Of a stretch of 64,000 nt of DNA, positions 1 to 8,230 are shown one piece after another. The position numbers and the translations under genes are program-made. The notes under the pieces were generated by a model that saw only the letters and a program-made list of their open reading frames with translations, ran no database searches and was not told the DNA's origin. Origin of the DNA: Edaphobacter flagellatus (GTDB lineage Bacteria; Acidobacteriota; Terriglobia; Terriglobales; Acidobacteriaceae). Where the stretch lies: the NCBI RefSeq assembly GCF_025264665.1, contig NZ_CP073697.1:1488001-1552000 (forward strand). Direction: 5' to 3'. Position 1 is the stretch's first letter. Each line of letters starts with the position of its first letter.

Positions 1-146
1 TTGCGCTTATGCCGTCCAACCGTAAGAACCAGCAAGCTTCACCGCGTGAAACTTATCGGGAATTTCATCTTGTCAGCAGAACTTCCTGTTCCAGAATCGC
101 GTTAAGCAGATTGAACATCTACTCCTGTAGCAGGAGCACGAGAGCG

Positions 147-341
147 ATGACTCCCCCGATCGGCTTTAGAACAAATACCGGCGACACCGACTCTCTGCAG
201 GAGATCAGGCCCACGGCTATCCTCACTGAGGCCGATGGCACAGCTGTTGTTTCGGCTCTGCCGACCTCGCAGTTCGCCGATCGCGCCTATCGCATCGCCG
301 CACTGACCGCTGGCATCGCCCTGCTCGCTTCTTTCTTCTAA
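147..341 (+). CDS. small hypothetical membrane-anchored protein
   Basis: A 64-residue reading frame starting at ATG 147, preceded by AGGAG at 132-136 (10-base spacing). The same frame is open further upstream, but that part looks like translated non-coding sequence, so the ATG with a ribosome site is preferred. The only recognisable trait is a hydrophobic C-terminal stretch (AALTAGIALLASFF), compatible with a tail anchor. It converges on the DnaC-like gene, whose stop lies 9 bases beyond. No family is recognised and it may not be a real gene. Confidence 0.35.
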   Translation: MTPPIGFRTNTGDTDSLQEIRPTAILTEADGTAVVSALPTSQFADRAYRIAALTAGIALLASFF

Positions 342-350
342 CGCGATCTC

Positions 351-1106
351 CTAAGCGAAACTGGCGCGCTTCACCTTCTGCCGGAAGTCCTCGCCTTGTA
401 TCTCGACGACGACACACATCTCCTGTAGCCGCGACCGCATGCGCTCGCCGATCCTGTCGCCCAGCGTCTCCTCGCGCAGCCTTCCGGCATCGCCGCCCAC
501 GCTTGTCAGAGGGGGCAGATTCGCATAGTTCGTCGTGATGATCGTCGTCCGCCGGTCGTTGTAGCGTGTGTTCAGAATGTGCGCGACGGTGTCCCACACC
601 CAGTCCGTCGGCTTGGCCGCGCCTAATTCATCCAGCACCAGCACCTCGGCCTCAAACACCGGACGCAGAATCTCCAACTCCGTCTCCTGCACCTGCCGGT
701 TGTAGCTGTTCTGCACCTGCTTCAGCAGGTCGCGATAGTCATAGAACAGCCCAGTCGCACCGCGCTCCACCACCAGGGCCTGCAGAATCCCCGTCGCAAG
801 ATGCGTCTTCCCCACCCCGATCGATCCGGTCAGCAACAGCCCTGTCCCGTCCGTCTCCAGCGGATAGCTCTCCACAAACTTCTTCGCCCGCATGAGCGCC
901 GCCGCCTGCGACCGATGCGACGAAGGAAACCCTGTCTCATAACTCTCGAGCGTGCAATGCTCATACCGCCGGGGCACAGCCGCGCGCTTCAGGCGGCGGG
1001 AGGCTCGCTCCTGTATGCGGCAAACGCACTCTTCGGCAAACTGCCGCCCCTCGCGCTCGACGACTCGAAGCCCCGCTCCCTCGCAAATGCTGCAGACCTC
1101 GGCCAT
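351..1106 (-). CDS. DnaC/IstB-like AAA+ ATPase
   Basis: A 251-residue ATPase of the DnaC / IstB helicase-loader family. Visible parts: an N-terminal cysteine set (C5, C8, C27, C29) that looks like a zinc knuckle, a Walker A motif GSIGVGKTH at about 94-102, a Walker B strand VLVLDELGA with D159 and E160, and a sensor-1-like ITTNY. Family members load a replicative helicase or act with an IS21 transposase. No transposase or terminal repeat is nearby here, so a chromosomal helicase-loader role is inferred. The frame extends upstream to 1244, but ATG 1106 is chosen because the protein resembles its family from this Met, GGGAGGGAG lies about 9-12 bases before it, and the extension would cover the rpmE promoter region. 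Single gene, convergent with the small frame at 147. Confidence 0.8.
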   Translation of the reverse strand: MAEVCSICEGAGLRVVEREGRQFAEECVCRIQERASRRLKRAAVPRRYEHCTLESYETGFPSSHRSQAAALMRAKKFVESYPLETDGTGLLLTGSIGVGKTHLATGILQALVVERGATGLFYDYRDLLKQVQNSYNRQVQETELEILRPVFEAEVLVLDELGAAKPTDWVWDTVAHILNTRYNDRRTTIITTNYANLPPLTSVGGDAGRLREETLGDRIGERMRSRLQEMCVVVEIQGEDFRQKVKRASFA

Positions 1107-1190
1107 CTCTCGTGCGTTCTCCCTCCCCAAGTATCGCAGCAACTCCCCCTGCTGTGGCCTGTGGGAGCCTGTGCGAAAACCGGCACAAAA

Positions 1191-1199
1191 TGCTAAAAT
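1191..1199 (+). promoter_or_regulatory. possible extended -10 promoter of rpmE
   Basis: TGC-TAAAAT matches an extended -10 element (TAAAAT at 1194-1199), with no clear -35 box. It sits in the 247-base divergent gap between the DnaC-like gene and rpmE and would give a leader of about 150 bases before rpmE. Assigned by eye only. Confidence 0.3.
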
Positions 1200-1318
1200 A
1201 AGGCAAGTGCTTTGCTCCTCCGGTCTTCCGGAAGAACCCGGCATCGCGACAGGCTCATCGATGTGACGTGACCATACCGTTGCAAGCGATCCGCGAAACC
1301 GAAAAAGCCAATCTCAAG

Positions 1319-1342
1319 CGCCGGGGCAAAGAGCGTCCGGCG
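1319..1342 (+). promoter_or_regulatory. inverted repeat in the rpmE leader
   Basis: CGCCGG (1319-1324) and CCGGCG (1337-1342) form a perfect 6-bp inverted repeat with a 12-base loop, ending exactly where the rpmE ribosome site AAAGGA (1343-1348) begins. Such a leader hairpin could modulate initiation, as happens for several ribosomal protein genes. Autoregulation here is speculation. Confidence 0.3.
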
Positions 1343-1353
1343 AAAGGATCGTT

Positions 1354-1587
1354 ATGCCGAAAGAAGGAATTCACCCGAAGTACGAAACCATCACCGTGAA
1401 GTGCGCCTGCGGAACTCACTTTGAGACGCGCTCCACGCACAAGGGCGACATCGTCCTCGAAATCTGCTCCGCCTGCCACCCGTTCTTCACGGGCAAGCAG
1501 AAGCTGGTCGACACCGCCGGACGCGTCGAGCGCTTCCGCCGCAAGTTCGCCCAGTCGGACGCAGGCAAGGCCGCAGCCGCAAAGTAA
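1354..1587 (+). CDS. rpmE: 50S ribosomal protein L31
   Basis: A 77-residue large-subunit ribosomal protein L31. The N-terminus [20 protein letters not shown] is diagnostic. The four zinc ligands of the C-plus form are all present (C17, C19, C38, C41), matching C16/C18/C37/C40 of the Escherichia coli protein. The C-terminus ends in an alanine/lysine tail (AGKAAAAK). AAAGGA lies 5 bases before the ATG. A strong hairpin follows 18 bases after the stop, so it is probably its own transcript. In other bacteria the zinc form is replaced by a zinc-free paralogue under zinc starvation; no such paralogue is in this window. Confidence 0.96.
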   Translation: MPKEGIHPKYETITVKCACGTHFETRSTHKGDIVLEICSACHPFFTGKQKLVDTAGRVERFRRKFAQSDAGKAAAAK

Positions 1588-1605
1588 CGCGGCCCAGACA
1601 ACCAA

Positions 1606-1634
1606 CAAGGGCCTCCGCCAACGCGGGGGCCTTT
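1606..1634 (+). terminator. rho-independent-like terminator after rpmE
   Basis: AAGGGCCTCCGC, loop CAAC, GCGGGGGCCTTT: a 12-bp stem with one G-T wobble, followed by TTTGTATTG. It lies 18 bases after the rpmE stop and just before the next gene. Confidence 0.75.
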
Positions 1635-1662
1635 GTATTGTGAACGTGACGGGAGCGTCACC

Positions 1663-2079
1663 ATGAATCTTCGCCAGCAGCTCGCAGCCGACCTCGCCAC
1701 TCGCATCGCCGGCGCATCCGCCGGAATCGACCGCGGACACGGCTGCCTCATGGTCGACAACAAGATCTTCGCCTTCACGCGTCCTGACGAGAGCGCCGCG
1801 CTGAAATTGCCCGAGGCCCGCATCGCCGAGCTGATCGCCGCCGACAGCGAGATGCAGCTCCTCGTCATGGGCCAGCGAACGATGCGCGAGTGGGTCGTCA
1901 TCCCCAACATTGCCGCACCCGGCAATCACAAACTGCTTCTCGAAGCCAAAGCCTACGTCGCATCGCTCCCCAAAGAAGAGCGTCGTAAGCCAGCCAAGAA
2001 GTCATCAAAAAAAGCAACAAAGAAAACCACGGCGAAGACGCCAAAGAAAACTGCAAAGAAGAATACGAAGACACGATGA
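1663..2079 (+). CDS. TfoX-N/YjbR-like protein with lysine-rich tail
   Basis: A 138-residue protein in two parts. Residues about 1-104 resemble the small TfoX-N / MmcQ-YjbR fold (GCLMVDNKIFAF, then a strand pair ending WVVIPN). Residues about 105-138 are almost only Lys, Thr, Ala and Pro (KKSSKKATKKTTAKTPKKTA), like histone H1 tails, so nucleic-acid binding is inferred. The start is ATG 1663, with GGGAG 9 bases upstream; the frame is open to 1633. The stop overlaps the dusB start as ATGA (2076-2079), so the two are translationally coupled. The family call is by pattern only, and function is unknown. Confidence 0.7.
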   Translation: MNLRQQLAADLATRIAGASAGIDRGHGCLMVDNKIFAFTRPDESAALKLPEARIAELIAADSEMQLLVMGQRTMREWVVIPNIAAPGNHKLLLEAKAYVASLPKEERRKPAKKSSKKATKKTTAKTPKKTAKKNTKTR

Positions 2080-3347
2080 AGAAGCGCTACACACTCGAGC
2101 AGAAGAAGTGGGACTCGCCCATCGAACACGCGATGCCGGCACACGCCCGCGTCCCTGCCAGCGTCACGATCGGCAACATCACCATCGCTCCGGCGACTGT
2201 ACTCGCACCAATGGCCGGGGTCACCGACACCGTCTTCCGCCGCTTCATCAAAAACGCCAGCCAGTTCTCTGCGGACTCCGCAACCACCGACGTCGATGCC
2301 ACGCAGACGAACCAGCAGTCCGGCTGTGGCCTCATCATGACGGAGTTCACCTCCGCCGACGGGCTCTCCCGTATGCGCGAAACCAAGCGCAAGCGCTACC
2401 TCACCTACTACGACGACGAGCATCCCATCTCCGCACAGCTCTTCGGCTCCAACCCCGAGACTCTCGCCGACTCCGCCCGCATCGTTCAGGACGCGGGCTT
2501 CGACATCGTCGACCTCAACCTAGGCTGCCCCGCCAAGCGCGTCGTCGCCTGCAACGGAGGCTCCGGCCTCCTCAAGGACCTCCCGCAGATCGAGCGCATC
2601 TTCAAGGCCATCCGCGCCGCGGTCACGATCCCCTTCACCGTCAAGTTCCGCATGGGCTGGAACGACAACCATATCGTCTGCGTCGAGCTGGCCAAAATGG
2701 CCGAAGACTGCGGCCTCAATGCCTGCGCCCTCCACGCCCGCACCCGCGAGGACGGCTACACCGGCCAGGCCCGCTGGGAGTACATCGCTGCCGTCAAAGA
2801 CGCCGTGCGCATCCCCGTCATCGGCAACGGCGACATCCGCACTCCCGAGGATGCCGCCGCCATGGTCGAGAAGACCCGCTGCGACGCCGTCATGATCGGC
2901 CGCACCGCTCCCGCAAATCCGTGGATCTTCCGCCAGATCGCGCAGTACACCGCATCGAAGGAAGCCACGGGCGTCGGCACCTACGATCAGCCCACCAACG
3001 AAGACCGCTACCGCATGATCCGCACCTACTTCCAGATGCTGGTCGATGAGATCGCACTCGAAGAAGCCGCCGAAGCCGCGCGCGCCGAAGCCATCATCGC
3101 GCAAGGCCAGATCGCACGTGAGAAGCGTCACCGCGACGCCGTCGGCAAAATGAAGCAGTTCGCCGCCTGGTTCACCCACGGCGTCCCGGGTGGAGGGGCA
3201 CTGCGCAAACAGATCTTCGAATCCAAAAACGGCAACGCTGTCATCGCCGCAGTCGAAGACTTTTTCGAAGGCCGCACAAAGATCGACGCTTCCTCACCCA
3301 CAGCGGAAGAACCTTCTCTTGAAGCGTTAGGCGCAGGCTGCGACTAA
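2076..3347 (+). CDS. dusB: tRNA-dihydrouridine synthase (DusB type)
   Basis: A flavoprotein that reduces uridine in the tRNA D-loop to dihydrouridine using FMN and NAD(P)H. Visible motifs: LAPMAGVTD (43-51, FMN site), NLGCPAK with catalytic C151, VKFRMGW, HARTR, GNGDI and MIGRTAPANPWIF at the phosphate site, followed by a helical RNA-binding domain ending near KQFAAWFTHGVPG. At 423 residues it is longer than most DusB proteins (about 320), with an extra segment at about residues 61-83 between the first FMN motif and CGLIMTEF, plus added N- and C-terminal tails. Its start overlaps the stop of the lysine-tailed gene. Confidence 0.93.
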   Translation: MKKRYTLEQKKWDSPIEHAMPAHARVPASVTIGNITIAPATVLAPMAGVTDTVFRRFIKNASQFSADSATTDVDATQTNQQSGCGLIMTEFTSADGLSRMRETKRKRYLTYYDDEHPISAQLFGSNPETLADSARIVQDAGFDIVDLNLGCPAKRVVACNGGSGLLKDLPQIERIFKAIRAAVTIPFTVKFRMGWNDNHIVCVELAKMAEDCGLNACALHARTREDGYTGQARWEYIAAVKDAVRIPVIGNGDIRTPEDAAAMVEKTRCDAVMIGRTAPANPWIFRQIAQYTASKEATGVGTYDQPTNEDRYRMIRTYFQMLVDEIALEEAAEAARAEAIIAQGQIAREKRHRDAVGKMKQFAAWFTHGVPGGGALRKQIFESKNGNAVIAAVEDFFEGRTKIDASSPTAEEPSLEALGAGCD

Positions 3348-3356
3348 GCACGCTCT

Positions 3357-5003
3357 TCATCGCGTATCACTGCTGCGTTTACGCCATACGACCTTCGGGG
3401 TCTGCCTCCATCGCTCGTCCAGCGCAACCAGCTCCCACTCCACCTTCGGCGACAGATAACGAAGAATCACCTCTGTCGCAGGATGCACACGCAACGCTGG
3501 CGCAACCAGATACAGCTTCGGCGTCGAGGAAGACAACACCACTCCGCCAAAGTACCCCAGCTGCTGAAACTCCCCCATGCCGAAGCTTGGCCGTGTGGTG
3601 TCGTTCGCCGTCTGCCGATGATGCCAGCGCACACGTATCCAGTAGTCCAACCCCTGCAAAGCCAGATGCATGTCCTCATCGGCTTTTAGTTCAATCACGG
3701 CAAGTCTGCCGTCATGCAAAACTCCCAGCAGATCGAGCATGCCGCGATCGCCCGCAGCAAACGCCGGCACCTGCGTATATACATGCGACGGATTCAGGTG
3801 CGCATCCAGGACTTCCACATTCCGACGCAGCACACTTTCCAGCCATCGCTCCGGCTGCATACGAAACAGCGGATCGCGCATGTCACCGCCTGCATGTCTT
3901 CGCTCGAACAGCTCCGCGACGAATTGCCCAAGCCTCACTTCACTCAGCTGCGTCAATTCCGTCTCGTTTGCACCGGTACCAACCGTAATCTTCTCCTCCA
4001 GATTGAACGACGAACCCGCGTGCCCCACGCGCACACGCGCAAACTCAAGTCCATGCAGCAGGAATGCCAGCTCCGTGCTTCCACGAACCACCTGTTCCAC
4101 ATCGCCGCGCCGCGCCACAGGTACCATCGCCATCACACGCGCTGCAGCCCCCTCGAAACGTTCACGTACAGCCGCATCATTGGGCGCATGAATCATGTGC
4201 GTTGCGATGTTTCCGTGATCCGCCAGATCGCGCTGCGTCAACTCCTCCGTCTTCTCATCCAGCTCCCACAGCTCCCATTGCGCTGCACTCTCGTTCAGCC
4301 AGACCATTCGCGATGCCGCAAGCGCGGCCGTACCCCGCGGCACAATCACCTTCAGCCCCTGCCACACCCTTCGCCCATCCCCCAGCGAGCGGCACCGGTC
4401 CAGCCACAGTACACCCACCGTCAGCACGCCATCGATCGTCGCCTGCGACTCAGCCGGATTGACCGCAACCAAAGACCACGCTCTCTGCCCCTGCACCAAA
4501 CGCCCGCGCGCATAGGCAGGACCGAAGCTCCGCTCCAGATCCATCGCCGAGCTCAACCCATCCAGCGTCCATTCAGGAAACGCGCGTGTCATCACACGCT
4601 CGAGCACACGCAGATACTTCGTGCGTACGCCTTCACGCTCCGACGGCGTGCGCCGATCGCGATTCGCAGCAATCTCCAGGCTCTGCGGTTTCGTCTGCCC
4701 GAAACGCAGCACTGCAAGGCGCAGTATCCCCTCACGCAACCTCGTTCCGGTCACTCGCCGAACAAGATTGGCCTCTTCGCTCCAAAGCTGGAATGTGCAT
4801 CGGCCGTGCTCGGTCGAAAGCGAGTACTTTGCCGCGCGCATATCGAAGGCGACTCGCCCTTCTTCCAGCACAACAGCCTCAGGATGCGCTCGAAGAAAAT
4901 CTTCAATCGCCGCGGCCACCACCGCAGGAGCCTGCTCCTCAGGCAACTTTGAAGATCGACCCACCCCACTCTGCCCTGATGCTCTACCCGATGTTAAAGG
5001 CAT
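3357..5003 (-). CDS. large protein with C-terminal PD-(D/E)xK nuclease-like core
   Basis: A 548-residue protein I cannot name. Residues 421-455 carry a clear PD-(D/E)xK nuclease signature: GMLDLLGVL (D424), then AVIELKAD (E438, K440), then a helix with Q450 (LALQGLDYW). This resembles the C-terminal domain of the mismatch endonuclease NucS and related restriction-type folds. The first 400 residues show no recognised domain; they are mixed alpha/beta with a PVARRGDVEQVV segment near the middle. No methyltransferase, helicase or partner is beside it. It converges on dusB with a 9-base gap. The start Met has no convincing ribosome site and a later start is possible. Nuclease activity is inferred from the motif. 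Confidence 0.75.
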   Translation of the reverse strand: MPLTSGRASGQSGVGRSSKLPEEQAPAVVAAAIEDFLRAHPEAVVLEEGRVAFDMRAAKYSLSTEHGRCTFQLWSEEANLVRRVTGTRLREGILRLAVLRFGQTKPQSLEIAANRDRRTPSEREGVRTKYLRVLERVMTRAFPEWTLDGLSSAMDLERSFGPAYARGRLVQGQRAWSLVAVNPAESQATIDGVLTVGVLWLDRCRSLGDGRRVWQGLKVIVPRGTAALAASRMVWLNESAAQWELWELDEKTEELTQRDLADHGNIATHMIHAPNDAAVRERFEGAAARVMAMVPVARRGDVEQVVRGSTELAFLLHGLEFARVRVGHAGSSFNLEEKITVGTGANETELTQLSEVRLGQFVAELFERRHAGGDMRDPLFRMQPERWLESVLRRNVEVLDAHLNPSHVYTQVPAFAAGDRGMLDLLGVLHDGRLAVIELKADEDMHLALQGLDYWIRVRWHHRQTANDTTRPSFGMGEFQQLGYFGGVVLSSSTPKLYLVAPALRVHPATEVILRYLSPKVEWELVALDERWRQTPKVVWRKRSSDTR

Positions 5004-5043
5004 AGCGGAACGCTAACACAGCCTCACGCTTTTGCCTGTTCCA

Positions 5044-5475
5044 CTACAGCGGCATATGGAAATGGAAGTCCGAGATGCGCAACCCCTGGCGAAAATAAAA
5101 CGCATGCGCCGCCTGCCGATGTGTTCCCGAATCGAGGGAGAATGTCGCGCATCCTTCGCTGCGCGCCCGCTCCACCAGCCATGCAATCATCTGCTCGCCT
5201 AACCCGCGCGAACGCTTCGCCTCGTCCGTCACCAGGTCGTCGACATACATCGTCTTGCCGCTCCACAGCACATGCATGATGCGGAAACCCGCCACCGCAG
5301 CCACCTCGTCCTCATGCTCCAAATATGCCAGATGATAGCCTTCCGCCTGTTGCAGCTCGACACGAGCAACAAATTCTTCGCCACTCAAAGCAGGCCGTAA
5401 CTGCCGCATCACCGGATAGCACCGGGCAATCGCATCGCGTCCGCCAACGAGGCGTATTACAGATTCTTCCGCCAC
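5044..5475 (-). CDS. GNAT family N-acetyltransferase
   Basis: A 143-residue GCN5-related acetyltransferase. The acetyl-CoA loop is visible as R88-S-R-G-L-G93 (RxxGxG), preceded by the strand MYVDDLVTD and followed by the helix EQMIAWLVERA; the C-terminal HAFYFRQGL is the usual motif B end. Substrate cannot be told. It starts with GTG at 5475, whose first base is the last base of the upstream stop codon (TAGTG), so it is translationally coupled to the YfiT-like gene. Confidence 0.88.
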   Translation of the reverse strand: MAEESVIRLVGGRDAIARCYPVMRQLRPALSGEEFVARVELQQAEGYHLAYLEHEDEVAAVAGFRIMHVLWSGKTMYVDDLVTDEAKRSRGLGEQMIAWLVERARSEGCATFSLDSGTHRQAAHAFYFRQGLRISDFHFHMPL

Positions 5476-6008
5476 TACCAGTCCTCATGCGCGCGCAGAT
5501 GCGTAATATGCGCTACGTGATGCCGCGAGTGCCACGCATACACCAGCGCCGCAACATCCAGCGTCTGTCGCCCGTTCTCCGGATGCACATAGCCACGCTG
5601 CCACTGCTCCTCCGACAGGTGCTGCAGCATCATCACCCAACGAGCATGCAGGCTCTCAATCAGCTCCAGCGACCACTCCACCGGAGCCGTCGAATCATGC
5701 AGCGTCGCCCATGCCTTCTCGTCGTACGGCTTGATCGTCGGCCAGTCTTCCGTCAACGCCAGCCGCATGCGAGTGAACGCATGCATGTGCGAATCGGCGA
5801 TGTGATGCACCAGCTGGCGCACCGTCCATCCGCCTTCGCGATACGGCGTATTCAGCTGGCCTGAATCCAGCCCGTCCACTGCATTCCTCAGCTGCTCAGG
5901 AAGCTCCGCCAGAGCAGAGATCGCATACCGGCGATCCTCTGCCGTAATCGTCTCCGGCTTCTCGAATTTTCCAATCGGGTACCGCGGGTCCACCACCGTC
6001 TGGGCCAT
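5475..6008 (-). CDS. YfiT/DinB-family metal-dependent thiol transferase
   Basis: A 177-residue DinB-superfamily four-helix protein of the YfiT (bacillithiol transferase-like) type. The metal ligands seen in Bacillus subtilis YfiT (H67, H160, H164) have counterparts at H68 (LVHHIADSHMH) and H160/H164 (AWHSRHHVAH). The N-terminus MAQTVVDPRYPIGKFE is typical of the family. Known relatives act in low-molecular-weight thiol conjugation or detoxification. The substrate here is unknown, and a bacillithiol link is only inference. First gene of a two-gene unit with the GNAT enzyme. Confidence 0.85.
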   Translation of the reverse strand: MAQTVVDPRYPIGKFEKPETITAEDRRYAISALAELPEQLRNAVDGLDSGQLNTPYREGGWTVRQLVHHIADSHMHAFTRMRLALTEDWPTIKPYDEKAWATLHDSTAPVEWSLELIESLHARWVMMLQHLSEEQWQRGYVHPENGRQTLDVAALVYAWHSRHHVAHITHLRAHEDW

Positions 6009-6093
6009 CGCGCTGCTCCTCTCCGAATCTTCTTTGTCTCTAGCAGCAACTTAGCACAGCGCATCTTGTGTAACCTCAAAAGCAGGACAAACT

Positions 6094-6924
6094 ATGCGTC
6101 ACTTCCTCCTCTACGCCGTTGCCCTTGCCATCGCTGTCCAGGCGCTCGCCGCACAAAACAACCCCAGCCAGCATCTCGGCTTCGACCGCAACCTCTACCC
6201 CGGCGACGTATCTCTGCCCGCTCTGCGCAAGCAGTTCGCCTTCACCGGCTACTGGCTCAACAATCCTCCCGGCGAAACCACCAATACCTGGCTCGGCAAG
6301 CGCGACATTCTGCTCAAAAATAATTTTGGCTTCCTCGTCCTTTTCAACGGCCGCGAAGACGCACAGATTCTCCGTATCCAACGCCGCGGCACCAAACCCG
6401 AAGCCCTCGGCAAACAGGACGGCGCAAAAGCCATCGCCGCAGCCCAGCGTGAACACTTCCCCACCGGCACCATCCTCTTTCTCGATCAGGAAGAAGGCGG
6501 CCGCCTCCTCGACGAACAGTCCTCCTACCTGCTCGCATGGACCGAGACCGTCGCCGCCTCTCCCTACAAACCGGGTGTCTATCTCAGCGGGCAACCCGTC
6601 GACGACGGCCCCGGCCAAACCATCTCCACCGCGCAGCACGTCCGCCAGCTCGTCACCGCAAAGCATCTCCATCCCATCGCCCTCTTCGTCTACCAGGACG
6701 GCTGCCCACCCTCCAACGGCTGCACCCTCACCCCTCCACCCCTCTCCGGCGCGGGCACACCCGACATCGTCATCTGGCAGTATGCACAGTCTCCACGCCG
6801 CCCCGACATCACCAAAGCCTGCGCCAAGACCTACGCCGCCGACGGCAACTGCTACGCCCCCGGCACCAGAATCTATCTCGATATGAACACGGCCACCTCC
6901 GACGATCCCTCACACGGCCGCTAG
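6094..6924 (+). CDS. secreted DUF1906-like glycoside hydrolase-fold protein
   Basis: A 276-residue exported protein with signal peptide MRHFLLYAVALAIAVQALAA. After it comes GFDRNLYPGDVSLPALRKQ, then TGYWLNNP and GFLVLFNGR, the pattern of the Rv2525c-like (DUF1906) glycoside-hydrolase TIM barrel related to GH25. FLDQEEGGRLL carries acidic residues where a catalytic site would be expected, and VIWQYAQSP resembles the last strand of GH25-type barrels. A cell-wall or capsule substrate is inferred. AGGA lies about 6 bases before the ATG. The frameshifted VWFA gene follows 31 bases later in the same direction. Confidence 0.78.
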   Translation: MRHFLLYAVALAIAVQALAAQNNPSQHLGFDRNLYPGDVSLPALRKQFAFTGYWLNNPPGETTNTWLGKRDILLKNNFGFLVLFNGREDAQILRIQRRGTKPEALGKQDGAKAIAAAQREHFPTGTILFLDQEEGGRLLDEQSSYLLAWTETVAASPYKPGVYLSGQPVDDGPGQTISTAQHVRQLVTAKHLHPIALFVYQDGCPPSNGCTLTPPPLSGAGTPDIVIWQYAQSPRRPDITKACAKTYAADGNCYAPGTRIYLDMNTATSDDPSHGR

Positions 6925-6955
6925 CACGACACTCGATCCAGCAGGAGAGGCCGCC

Positions 6956-8183
6956 ATGAAGCTCCACGCCGCGCTCACATTCGCTCTCGCAGCGGCCTCT
7001 TCTCTCGCATACACGCAGGAGCCCGCTCCTCAAACGCCCACCATCAGCACACAATCCACCCTCGTCCTTGTTCCCGCTCTCGTGCGCGATAAATCCGGCA
7101 ACCTCGTCTACACTCTCAGCGCCGACAACTTCACGCTTACCGACGACGGCATCCCACAAAAGCTCCACCTTGAAGAAGACACCGGCGGCGAACCGCTCGC
7201 TCTTGTCGTCGTCATCGAAATCGGCGGAGCTGGCGCACGCGAGTTCAACAAATTTTGTCTCCATCGCCCCGCCGCTCGCTCCGATGCTCGAATCCATCGT
7301 CGGCAACGTTCCGCACAAAGTCGCTGTCGTTGCCTTTGACAGCCAGCCCACGCTCCTCGAAAACTTCACGCCTAGCCTCGACCGCGCAGCAACAGCCATA
7401 GCCTCGCTAACCCCTGACTGCACCCGCCAGCATCATCTCGACAACTGCGCCTCGCCCCTCGCTGTCCGCAACGTCCCCCTTGGTGACAATGGCGCCGCTA
7501 TCCTCGACAGCATCGCCTTCTCCGTCGATCTCCTCCGCAAGCAGCCCATCGAATACCGCCGCGCCATTCTCCTCATCAGCGAAACCCTCGACCGCGGCAG
7601 CCACACCAGCCTCGACGATGCCCTCCGCGCCATCAGCGACACGAACACCACCATCTACAGCATCGGCTTCTCGACAGCAAAATCCGAAGCTGCCCACTAC
7701 GCGGCGCGTACCCTGCCCACACAGCCCGGAGGCCGCGGTGGCATGGAGAACCACCACCCCAATCCGCCTCACGGCTGCATGGGCAAAGACCCCGACCCCG
7801 ACCCCGACGCCTCCACCAACAAAGCCGTCCAGGCCTATGACTGCGCCACGCAGCTTCTGCCGCCACTCGCGCTCGCCAAGATGGCCGCCATCCTCGCTAC
7901 CGATGGCCTCAAACGCAACATCCCCGAGACCGTCGCCAGCCTTACCGGAGGCGAGTACTTCAAACTCACCAACGCCAAAAGCCTCGAGCGCGATCTCGCC
8001 ACCATCTCCAACCACATCCCCAACCGCTACATCCTCAGCTTCCAGCCGCAGTCACCCCACCCCGGCCTCCACGCCATCGGGCTTCAGTTGAAGGACTACC
8101 CACAACTCCAGCTCACCGCCCGCACCAGCTACTGGGCCGAAACAACCACCACACCAACGGCCGATCCAGCACCAGCCCGCTGA
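6956..8183 (+). pseudogene. frameshifted VWFA-related acidobacterial protein
   Basis: Two overlapping frames make one protein. The first (6956-7339) has signal peptide MKLHAALTFALAAASSLA and the strand LALVVVIEIG; the second carries the rest (VAVVAFDSQP, RRAILLISE, TTIYSIGF) to the stop at 8183. The frame must shift +1 near 7253-7256, where TTTT follows AAA; removing one T restores a smooth reading NKFVSIAPPL. Also, the metal-site DxSxS of VWA domains is replaced by EIGGAG, so it would lack a normal MIDAS even if intact. A proline-rich stretch (DPDPDPD) lies in the middle. GGAGAGG precedes the ATG. It could be a true pseudogene, a sequencing error in a T run, or a rare +1 shift. Confidence 0.75.
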
Positions 8184-8230
8184 ATCACCGCTTGCTGATT
8201 CGCTCCGCCACTCCCTATCATCAAATCAGC

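Noticed and set aside
9..146. N-terminal extension of the first small frame
   Set aside because: Sequence is Ser/Arg-rich without a ribosome site; a better start with AGGAG lies at 147.
351..1106. DnaC/IstB-like gene as the second gene of an IS21 element
   Set aside because: No transposase gene or terminal repeats nearby, and an N-terminal cysteine set is present, so a chromosomal role is more likely.
1910..3049. 379-residue plus-strand frame
   Set aside because: Out-of-frame overlap with dusB, mostly Arg, His and Pro; no ribosome site.
3714..4952. 412-residue open frame on the plus strand
   Set aside because: Antisense to the PD-(D/E)xK gene; Arg/His/Gln-rich with no domain, typical of a shadow frame in GC-rich DNA.
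7250..7256. AAATTTT as a programmed -1 slippery site
   Set aside because: Joining the two halves needs a +1 shift, not -1, and there is no following pseudoknot or stop context; an indel is simpler.
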